This document shows, one piece after another, positions 11,803-17,429 of a DNA stretch of 26,244 bases (the stretch's first letter is position 1; every line of letters starts with the position of its first letter). This DNA comes from a virus. The stretch is from positions 1 to 26,244 of the IMG/VR virus record IMGVR_UViG_3300031227_000360. One strand, given 5' to 3'. Position numbers and translations under genes: made by a program. The notes under the pieces were generated by a model. That model had not been told where the DNA came from and made no database searches. It saw nothing but the letters and a program-made list of their open reading frames with translations.

Positions 11803-12132
11803 ATGTCAAAGTTAAGTCCATTTATCGTTTTAAAACGAAAAATTGTAGAAATTCAATATGATATACAAAGATATTATATTGGTAAAGTATTAACGATTAT
11901 AGATGCCTCTATTGCTGATAAAGAACAAAGGAAAGGTATCAAAGATTTAATACACGAAGCATTTAGTGCCAAACATTATTATAATTATAGTTTATGGGAT
12001 ATGATAATGCAGTTTGGTAAAGATTATTGTCCAGATGTAGATTGTAAAAGAGAAATCTTTTTTGGAAATCCAAAGGGAGATATAGTAGAACAAACACCAA
12101 CACCACCAGATTATTTTAAGGATTGCGAATAA
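11803..12132 (+). CDS. Hypothetical protein, 109 aa
   Basis: Begins MSKLSPFIVLKRKIVEIQYD and ends TPPDYFKDCE. Mostly helical, with a C-terminal CPDVDC segment and a proline-rich end. AAGGAG at 11787-11792 is one of the best Shine-Dalgarno sites in the window, ten bases before ATG, and a consensus promoter lies directly upstream. It is therefore expected to be strongly expressed, perhaps early. No family recognised. Confidence 0.7.
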   Translation: MSKLSPFIVLKRKIVEIQYDIQRYYIGKVLTIIDASIADKEQRKGIKDLIHEAFSAKHYYNYSLWDMIMQFGKDYCPDVDCKREIFFGNPKGDIVEQTPTPPDYFKDCE

Positions 12133-12177
12133 ATAATTAATTATTTGACGCTGTTTTATAGAGAATTATTTAGATTA

Positions 12178-12460
12178 TATAGTTCATTAAAATGTTAGGA
12201 GATATGACTAAACAACCCTTAGTAACTTCCTTGAGGGAGCGAAAAGCAATCGTTGGTTATGCGATAAGGTGCGTGCAAAAGTAAAACTATGGGGATAACC
12301 CATAGCGGTGATGGACAAATGTCTGAACCACTGTCAGCATGGCACGAGTAGGTGCATGACATTAAGATTACTTTAATTATATGCCAGTAGTAACCCACCG
12401 AAAGTTGTAGGTTAGCCTTTAGCGAGTGAATCCTACCTCCTAATATTTTAGTGAATTATG
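12178..12460 (+). ncRNA. Structured RNA A, about 283 nt, closed by a 24-bp stem
   Basis: Bases 12178-12201 pair without interruption with 12437-12460, 24 bp with four G-U pairs. Inner part of the stem: ATGTTAGGAG with CTCCTAATAT. Inside are CTTCC-TTGA-GGGAG (12226-12239), CTATGGG-GATAA-CCCATAG (12287-12305), CGTGC/GCACG, ATTAAG/TTTAAT, and GTAGG/CCTAC (12407-12436), which abuts the closing stem. The interior is clearly richer in G+C than its surroundings and has no open frame. G-U pairs favour RNA over DNA function. It resembles no group I intron core, tmRNA or RNase P that I can identify. It lies 45 bases after one gene and 12 before the next start. Confidence 0.75.
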
Positions 12461-12472
12461 ATAGAGTGAAAT

Positions 12473-12682
12473 ATGATAGAAGGCAATTATAAGTTTAAAA
12501 TTTGGAAAAAAGCTGACATATATTTTGCCAAATGTTTTAAGGATGAAAAAAAATTAGGGATAACTGATGGAGAAACAGAAGAAGAAATCTTTGAGATGAT
12601 AGCTGATTTCTATATGTCAGTTGATGATGTAAAAGTATCTGGCTGGAGCAAATTCTGGCATCGTATTCTTAAATTATCTTGA
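12473..12682 (+). CDS. HicB-like small protein, 69 aa
   Basis: Begins MIEGNYKFKIWKKADIYFAK. The pattern of strands ending in ITDGETEEEIFEMIADFYMS (about residues 31-50) matches the HicB/UPF0150 fold, in which a strand pair is followed by GDTEEEA-like residues and a helix. No HicA toxin or C-terminal DNA-binding domain is present, so this is a solitary HicB-like domain; such proteins are frequent in phages. It ends in TGA. RNA A lies directly upstream and the HNH gene 12 bases downstream. Confidence 0.55.
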   Translation: MIEGNYKFKIWKKADIYFAKCFKDEKKLGITDGETEEEIFEMIADFYMSVDDVKVSGWSKFWHRILKLS

Positions 12683-12694
12683 AATTAAAATTAT

Positions 12695-13318
12695 ATGGGA
12701 AGATTAATAGGATTTAAAGTTTCAGAAGAAACTAAAATAAAAATAAGTAATTCACATAAAGGTAAAAAACAATCAGAAGAACATAAAAGAAAAATTGCTC
12801 AAGCTAATAAAGGACAAAAAAGAAGTGAAGAAACGAGACAGAAAATGAGTAAAATTGCTAAAAATAAAGGATTTGGTAAATGGGGTAAAAATAAAATAGT
12901 ATCAGAAAAAACTAAACAAAAATTAAGAAAAGCAAGAAAAGGACAAAAACCTACTTTAGGGTTTAAACATTCAGAAGAAACAAAAAGAAAAATAAGTAAA
13001 ACACAAATGGGAGAAAAAAGTCATTTTTGGCAAGGTGGAATTACTTTAGAAAATAAAATAATAAGAGGAAATATTGAATTTAGATTATGGAGAGAATCTG
13101 TATTTGCTCGTGATAATTGGGCTTGTCAAAAATGTAAAGTTAAAGGCGGTAAATTACATCCTCATCATATTAAAAATTTTGCTCAATTTGAAGAATTAAG
13201 ATTTGCTATAGATAACGGAATTACACTTTGTGAAAAATGTCATATGGAATTCCATAAAATATATGGTCGTAAAGATAATAATATAGAACAGTTAGTTTCT
13301 TCTGGCATAAAGTATTAA
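12695..13318 (+). CDS. NUMOD3/HNH homing endonuclease, 207 aa
   Basis: Begins MGRLIGFKVSEETKIKISNS. Five NUMOD3-type DNA-binding repeats occur at about residues 9, 26, 43, 68 and 90 (for example SEEHKRKIAQANKGQK and SEETKRKISKTQMGEK). A C-terminal HNH nuclease has CQKC, HPHHIK as the catalytic/metal pair, then CEKCHMEFHK. Free-standing enzymes of this kind are selfish endonucleases that cleave an allele lacking them and are copied in by repair. No Shine-Dalgarno sequence. It lies between the HicB-like gene and a 41-aa gene, where it looks inserted. The catalytic residues appear intact. Confidence 0.85.
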   Translation: MGRLIGFKVSEETKIKISNSHKGKKQSEEHKRKIAQANKGQKRSEETRQKMSKIAKNKGFGKWGKNKIVSEKTKQKLRKARKGQKPTLGFKHSEETKRKISKTQMGEKSHFWQGGITLENKIIRGNIEFRLWRESVFARDNWACQKCKVKGGKLHPHHIKNFAQFEELRFAIDNGITLCEKCHMEFHKIYGRKDNNIEQLVSSGIKY

Positions 13319-13325
13319 GATTAAA

Positions 13326-13451
13326 ATGACCAAAAAACTACAAAAACTGATGGTTAAATATGGTTTAACAGTCAAGGATTTACCTGCTTTTCCTCCTAAA
13401 GTTACTGATTTAGAAAAACTGATAAAACTTATAGGAGAAGCTAAAAGATAA
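13326..13451 (+). CDS. Hypothetical small protein, 41 aa
   Basis: Begins MTKKLQKLMVKYGLTVKDLP and ends LEKLIKLIGEAKR. Two short helices are separated by AFPPKVTD. Its stop codon TAA overlaps the first bases of the closing stem of RNA B. Unrecognised. Confidence 0.5.
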   Translation: MTKKLQKLMVKYGLTVKDLPAFPPKVTDLEKLIKLIGEAKR

Positions 13452-13576
13452 TTGGTTATTAACAGTTGGTTTTCTGAAACCAAACAGATTTCCAAATAAA
13501 AATTGGTAGAGGATAGTATCAGAAGCGACCGTTAGGACGCAGCTCAGTATTATCCTCCAGCTGTTAATACCTAATT
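13450..13576 (+). ncRNA. Structured RNA B, about 127 nt, three or more helices
   Basis: Closing stem: AATTGG-T-TATTAACAG (13450-13465) with CTGTTAATA-CC-T-AATT (13561-13576). Next, TTGGTTT-TCTG-AAACCAA (13466-13483). Then GAGGATAGTA (13509-13518) with TATTATCCTC (13548-13557), enclosing GCGACC-GTTA-GGACGC (13525-13540). CTAATT-GGA-AATTAG (13571-13585) is an alternative to the outer end of the closing stem. It begins on the stop codon of the 41-aa gene and ends 27 bases before the second HNH gene. Confidence 0.7.
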
Positions 13577-13603
13577 GGAAATTAGTTATTAAACTATAAT
13601 TTT

Positions 13604-14089
13604 ATGAAACCAGGACCAAAACCAGGATTTATAATGTCAGAGGAACATAAACGAAAAATAAGCATAACTAAAAGTGGTGTGCCAGTTTCTGACGCACATA
13701 AAGAGAAATTAAGAATAGCAGCCACTGGTCAAATATTTACTGAAGAGCGTAAAAGAAATATATCAAACAGTAGGGTTGGAGCAGATAATCCAATGTGGAA
13801 AGGTGGTAGAATCATTAAAAGAGGTGGATATATTTACATCAATATTGGAAAGAATAAAATGATTATGGAACATAGATTTGTTGTTGAAAAGATATTTGGT
13901 AGAAAACTAAAGAAAACTGAGATTATACATCACATTAATGGAATTACAAATGATAATAGAGAGTGTAATCTGTATTATTTTAGACTTAATTGTGCTCATT
14001 TAAGGTTTCATAGATATTGTAAAAAAATTGGTATTAATTTTAGAAAATTATTAGAGAGTAATTTAAAAATATATACCTTTAGCAACTAA
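13604..14089 (+). CDS. NUMOD3/HNH_3 homing endonuclease, 161 aa
   Basis: Begins MKPGPKPGFIMSEEHKRKIS. Three NUMOD3-like repeats (SEEHKRKISITKSGV, SDAHKEKLRIAATGQ, TEERKRNISNSRVGA) precede NPMWKGG and a C-terminal HNH_3-type nuclease: EHRFVVEKIFGRKL, then the active-site segment IIHHINGITNDNRECNLYY. The usual HHxNGxxxDNRxxNL pattern is complete. It is a different subtype from the first HNH gene, so not a recent duplicate. Stop TAA (14087-14089) shares its last base with RNA C. Confidence 0.85.
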   Translation: MKPGPKPGFIMSEEHKRKISITKSGVPVSDAHKEKLRIAATGQIFTEERKRNISNSRVGADNPMWKGGRIIKRGGYIYINIGKNKMIMEHRFVVEKIFGRKLKKTEIIHHINGITNDNRECNLYYFRLNCAHLRFHRYCKKIGINFRKLLESNLKIYTFSN

Positions 14090-14167
14090 TTAATTCTTTA
14101 GTTCCTCGCAAGAGGATGTCCATTGTATAATTGTTCCCAACTTCGTGTTGGGGACTGAAGAATTAAT
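14089..14167 (+). ncRNA. Structured RNA C spanning exactly stop to start
   Basis: ATTAATTCTTTAGT (14089-14102) pairs with ACTGAAGAATTAAT (14154-14167), 14 bp with one U-G. Inside are TCCTC-GCAA-GAGGA (14103-14116), stacked on the stem, and CCCAAC-TTCGT-GTTGGG (14136-14152). The structure begins on the last base of the upstream stop codon and ends on the base before the HU-like ATG, folding away the whole 78-base gap. GCAA and UUCG-like loops are typical stable RNA loops. Confidence 0.75.
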
Positions 14168-14494
14168 ATGACAAAAAAAACTATGCCTAGAAAACTTTAT
14201 AGATTAAGCCCTTCACAAAAGAATGCGTTGTTTAGTAAGATAGCGATTGAAGGCGGTATAAGCAGTTTAGAAGAGGTTCAAAAGATTTATTATGGCATGG
14301 TCAGGGTAATTGGCAGAGAACTCAAGAAACATGGCATAGTGGTTCTTCCTGATTGGGGGAGATTTAAGATACTTGAACAAAAAGAAAGGAGATATGGGCA
14401 TATTGTAACTAAAGAAGTTAAGACTGCTCCTGCCTGTAAAATTGTTAAGTATGTGCCAGATCAAAAGCTTAAGGAATTTGTTAAAAATTTATAA
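14168..14494 (+). CDS. HU/IHF-like DNA-binding protein, 108 aa
   Basis: Begins MTKKTMPRKLYRLSPSQKNA. It contains an HU-type arrangement: helical IAIEGGISSLEEVQKIYYGM and RVIGRELKKHG, then the strand VVLPDWGRFKILEQ corresponding to HU's LxGFGxF, a basic arm with ERRYGHIVTKEVK, and a C-terminal KYVPDQKLKEFVKNL resembling HU's FxPgkxLkxxVn. Expected role: DNA bending or compaction, possibly in packaging or replication. Its start is at the foot of RNA C, which could couple or limit its translation (inference). Confidence 0.7.
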   Translation: MTKKTMPRKLYRLSPSQKNALFSKIAIEGGISSLEEVQKIYYGMVRVIGRELKKHGIVVLPDWGRFKILEQKERRYGHIVTKEVKTAPACKIVKYVPDQKLKEFVKNL

Positions 14495-14501
14495 ATAGTA
14501 T

Positions 14502-14669
14502 ATGAGTATTGATAAAAAGGAAAAAAAAGATACACCCAAGCGCGAAAGACAGCATTGTGAAGTATATAGCAGAGTTGTAGGTTACATCAGACCGATTAGT
14601 GCTTGGAATCCTGGCAAACAAGCTGAATATGAGGATCGCAAAGTATTTAAAATAAAGAAAACTACTTAA
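14502..14669 (+). CDS. NrdD-type glycyl-radical C-terminal stub, 55 aa
   Basis: Begins MSIDKKEKKDTPKRERQHCE, followed by VYSRVVGYIRPISAWNPGK and AEYEDRKVFK. The segment RVVGY (24-28), then WNxGKxxEYEDRK, matches the C-terminal end of anaerobic ribonucleoside-triphosphate reductase (NrdD), where the glycine of RVxGY carries the radical. The roughly 600-residue catalytic barrel is absent here. It could be a spare radical domain, as YfiD/GrcA is for pyruvate formate-lyase, or a structural relative without the radical. It starts seven bases after the HU-like gene's stop. Confidence 0.6.
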   Translation: MSIDKKEKKDTPKRERQHCEVYSRVVGYIRPISAWNPGKQAEYEDRKVFKIKKTT

Positions 14670-14692
14670 TTGTACTTTAAAAAATTAATGCC

Positions 14693-14757
14693 AAGCATAA
14701 ATGGCTTAAATCGCATGTAGTTGCGTTAGAAGTCCTAGAAGGAATAAATTTATGCTT
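14693..14757 (+). promoter_or_regulatory. Structured RNA D hiding the next gene's start
   Basis: AAGCATAAAT (14693-14702) pairs perfectly with ATTTATGCTT (14748-14757), which contains the ATG of the downstream gene (14752-14754). Inside are CGCA/TGCG (14712-14725) and TCCT-AGA-AGGA (14733-14743); the latter includes the AAGGA Shine-Dalgarno sequence. Both ribosome site and start codon are thus paired, suggesting translational control. Confidence 0.65.
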
Positions 14758-15558
14758 AAAAATAATTTCGAAGTTGAAATTTTAGTCAATGGCAAACCAG
14801 TTAAGGAATATCATAAGGATGGCAAAGTTTTTATAGAAGGCAAAAAAATATCCAAATATAGCATTAGAATTAGGAATAATTCTAGCAGGCGCATATTGGC
14901 CGTTCCTACTGTTGACGGTCTTTCTGTTTTAAATGGCAAGACAGCGTCATATGATTCAACTGGTTATATCATAGACAAATATAATTCAATTACAATTGAT
15001 GGATGGCGCCGAAGCGATAAAGAAGTGAATGAATTTTACTTTTCGTTTACTGAAGATTCATACGCTGAAATGAAGGGCGAAGGTAGAAATCAGGGTGTTA
15101 TAGGAGTAGCTATATTTTATGAAAAAGAGAATGAACATCTTGAAACTAAATATAAATATACTTTTGATCGATTTGATCGAGAAGGTACTCCGTATTATCC
15201 GCCAACTACTCCATTGCCACATATACCTCCTTATATTTATAATGAAAAAATATTATGTGTAGCTGATTGTAATGAAACATTATTTACTTATACTACTGAT
15301 AATGTTTCAAATTGTTTTTGTGAAGTAAGTAATAAAGATATCAAACAAGATGTTGGAACTGGATGGGGAGATAGTAAACGCAGTGAAGTAACTCAAGTCA
15401 GTTTTAAAAGAGAACCTGGTACTGTAGCTGTATTTGAGATTTTTTATAATACGCGTGAAGAATTAGATAAAATTGGAATAGATTTTAATAAGAGACCAAC
15501 TTATGTAAATGAACCTAAATCTTTTCCAAACGAGTATTGTGAACCCCCTCGCAAGTAA
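14752..15558 (+). CDS. Conserved protein of unknown function, 268 aa
   Basis: Begins MLKNNFEVEILVNGKPVKEY. A well-conserved-looking core, YSIRIRNNSSRRILAVPTVD, GLSVLNGKTASYDSTGYIID and ITIDGWRRSDKEVNEFYF, recurs in bacterial and phage proteins I recognise only as uncharacterised. A proline-rich linker (PYYPPTTPLPHIPPY, about residues 147-161) leads to a C-terminal half with GWGDSKRSEVTQVSFKREPG. The beta-rich look suggests an extracellular or virion-associated module, but this is inference. Start and ribosome site lie in RNA D; terminator at 15606 follows. Confidence 0.65.
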   Translation: MLKNNFEVEILVNGKPVKEYHKDGKVFIEGKKISKYSIRIRNNSSRRILAVPTVDGLSVLNGKTASYDSTGYIIDKYNSITIDGWRRSDKEVNEFYFSFTEDSYAEMKGEGRNQGVIGVAIFYEKENEHLETKYKYTFDRFDREGTPYYPPTTPLPHIPPYIYNEKILCVADCNETLFTYTTDNVSNCFCEVSNKDIKQDVGTGWGDSKRSEVTQVSFKREPGTVAVFEIFYNTREELDKIGIDFNKRPTYVNEPKSFPNEYCEPPRK

Positions 15559-15605
15559 ATAAAAAAATAATCGCTTGGTATTAATTTTTAAAGTATATTT
15601 TTTAG

Positions 15606-15633
15606 AAAATAGGTTAATAGCCTATTTTTTTTT
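15606..15633 (+). terminator. Rho-independent terminator
   Basis: AAAATAGG-TTAATAG-CCTATTTT with a run of nine T. It ends the 11803-15558 unit just before the packaging promoter. Confidence 0.85.
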
Positions 15634-15659
15634 GTAAAGTGATGAACTTGTGTTATAAT
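15632..15659 (+). promoter_or_regulatory. Extended -10 promoter of the packaging/head operon
   Basis: TTGTAA (15632-15637), 16-base spacer, TATAAT (15654-15659) preceded by TG (TGTTATAAT). The sequence ACTTGTGTTATAAT recurs at 23340-23353. It lies directly after a terminator and 52 bases before the first gene. Confidence 0.75.
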
Positions 15660-15710
15660 TGAATTAATATTTTAACTTTTGAGGTAAAATTTACTTAATT
15701 TTTTAAATTT

Positions 15711-16238
15711 ATGGCTAAAAAAACTCTAAAAAATGAAAAAGTTGTTCAAAATGAGGAAGCAAACTCATTAAATGAGATAAAAAGTGATTTAGACAGAGGA
15801 TTTGAGGATGTACAGAATCGTAAGCGACAGTTGAATTCTAAGAAAATAATCAATGAGAATAAATTGGAAGAAACTAGACAAGAGATATTGAAATCTTTGA
15901 TGGGTACTTTATCTGATTTTGGCGTGGACTTGAATGATATAAATTCTATTGGTCAGTTCATACAGCGTTTACAGGAACAGAATCCTGATATGGCTGAATT
16001 ATTTGAAATCGCTTTTAAGGGTTTGACTACAAAAGAATTTGGAGAAGAACCTGTGGAACAATCTATTCCTTCAGAGGGATTAATGGGAAATAAATATGGC
16101 AATTTAATTAATGATGTTATGCAACCAAAAGGGGAAACTCCTTTAGCGACTCCTGTTCCTGCTAATTTATCGCCTGCTCCACAGCTTGGTGGCGCGCCAT
16201 TGGAAGCTGAACCGCCACTGCAATTTCCAATTAGATAA
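15711..16238 (+). CDS. Hypothetical protein at the head of the packaging operon, 175 aa
   Basis: Begins MAKKTLKNEKVVQNEEANSL. A long charged, probably coiled-coil region (residues 1-65) precedes a helical middle (LSDFGVDLNDINSIGQFIQR) and a proline/alanine-rich tail. Unrecognised. First gene after the promoter, with an A/T-only leader and no Shine-Dalgarno sequence. Confidence 0.65.
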   Translation: MAKKTLKNEKVVQNEEANSLNEIKSDLDRGFEDVQNRKRQLNSKKIINENKLEETRQEILKSLMGTLSDFGVDLNDINSIGQFIQRLQEQNPDMAELFEIAFKGLTTKEFGEEPVEQSIPSEGLMGNKYGNLINDVMQPKGETPLATPVPANLSPAPQLGGAPLEAEPPLQFPIR

Positions 16239-16255
16239 AATATATAATATAAATT

Positions 16256-16888
16256 ATGAAATTGTATAAAAAGGAGTATGAAGATGTTTATACTTCTAAG
16301 AATGTTTTAAAAAAATGTAAATTTAAACACATAACAACTGACAATGGAATTCCAATAGATGAATATTTAAAGTTATTTAAAAAAACTTTTAAAAAACTTG
16401 AAAAGAACTTTTTTGATGATTTGATTAAAATAGTATGGCTTGGAAAAAGATTTTGCTATTATGAATATTGTAAAAATAAATATAATAATAATGGAAGATT
16501 TTTAGATTATTCTTATGGAATATTTTTACGTACATATGTTGGATTTGAAAGTAAGATTCTAAATGGAATAAAATATTTTATCGTTTCTTACTTTGATGAT
16601 TTTTTTCCAGATTTTGATAAAAAGAATCCATTCAAAGAAAAATTTAAATATCCTTATAAATATATGAATTTTGAGTGTTTGATTTTGGTTTATCAGATGC
16701 CAGAGAGATTAGAACTTTTAGAACATGGTGAAAAGAAAAGAATGAGTTATATAAAATTTGTTGATTTTGTAATCAATTATGTTAAGTGCCATAATGATGA
16801 AGTTGGTTTAGAGGAATATTATGTTACTTTTCTTTTTTATCTTGATTTGATGTTTATAAAAGTTAAAGGATATAAAAGAAAAAAATAA
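16256..16888 (+). CDS. Hypothetical protein, 210 aa, unusually AT-rich
   Basis: Begins MKLYKKEYEDVYTSKNVLKK. It is rich in K, Y, F and N, with no recognised domain (segments such as YVGFESKILNGIKYFIVSYF). Codons are more biased to A/T than in the flanking packaging genes, and its position between the leader gene and the small terminase is not a standard operon slot, so it may be a moron-type insertion (inference). Stop and the next ATG are separated by one base. Confidence 0.6.
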   Translation: MKLYKKEYEDVYTSKNVLKKCKFKHITTDNGIPIDEYLKLFKKTFKKLEKNFFDDLIKIVWLGKRFCYYEYCKNKYNNNGRFLDYSYGIFLRTYVGFESKILNGIKYFIVSYFDDFFPDFDKKNPFKEKFKYPYKYMNFECLILVYQMPERLELLEHGEKKRMSYIKFVDFVINYVKCHNDEVGLEEYYVTFLFYLDLMFIKVKGYKRKK

Positions 16889-16889
16889 T

Positions 16890-17429
16890 ATGAAAGAACA
16901 AAAAAAATTAAAGCCTGTAACATTTTTAAAGGGTCACTATAATTATTATCGTGATAATAAATTTCAACAAAATCTTCTTTTAAAAGCATTACAGATAACG
17001 ACTGATCCAAATGAATTAAAAAAAATGATTGGGGTTAAGAGGGTTGCTGATGTTTATCGCACTTTAGATAAATTGGCTATTAGAAGGGAATATCATGAGG
17101 CGTTGGTGGCTGCTGGAATTGACTTGGATACGATTGTGGCTGGTATTAAGGATGTTGCTGATAATGCTTCTCCAGCCATTAAATTGCAAGCTTGGCAGAC
17201 TTTGATGAAATCTCTTGGTCTTGATAGGTATGAAGAAAGTTCAGATGATAAAGCAAAGGGTTGGGAAGATATATTAATTCAGACGATAGATGAAAATGAA
17301 AAAAAAGGATTGCCAGAACCAAAAAATATTAAAGTAGCTGATTATGAAGTAATAGAACCTGAAATGCCAGAAGAAGAGAAAAAGAAACAGGAAGAAGAAG
17401 AAAAAATTGGTAAAGAATTATATGAATAA
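16890..17429 (+). CDS. terS: Terminase small subunit, 179 aa (probable)
   Basis: Begins MKEQKKLKPVTFLKGHYNYY. The central part (VADVYRTLDKLAIRREYHEA, then LVAAGIDLDTIVAGIKDVAD and IKLQAWQTLMKSLGLDRYEE, about residues 50-117) follows the pattern of phage small terminases, with repeated helices and NASPAIKLQAWQ-type wording. The C-terminus is acidic (PEEEKKKQEEEEK), as is common for contact with TerL. It overlaps the large-subunit gene by 8 bases (ATGAATAATAA). Assignment rests on this pattern plus position. Confidence 0.75.
   Translation: MKEQKKLKPVTFLKGHYNYYRDNKFQQNLLLKALQITTDPNELKKMIGVKRVADVYRTLDKLAIRREYHEALVAAGIDLDTIVAGIKDVADNASPAIKLQAWQTLMKSLGLDRYEESSDDKAKGWEDILIQTIDENEKKGLPEPKNIKVADYEVIEPEMPEEEKKKQEEEEKIGKELYE

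Noticed and set aside
12178-12460. Group I intron or tmRNA
   Set aside because: No recognisable P7 core (guanosine-binding segment pair), no tag-peptide frame and no tRNA-like end; flanking genes do not join across the element.
13292-13495. 67-codon - strand frame
   Set aside because: It is antisense to the end of the HNH gene, the 41-aa gene and RNA B; no leader motif.
17407-17421. TTG start for the large terminase
   Set aside because: The ATG at 17422 gives a tighter ATGAATAATAA overlap with the small subunit; the five extra residues add no conserved feature.
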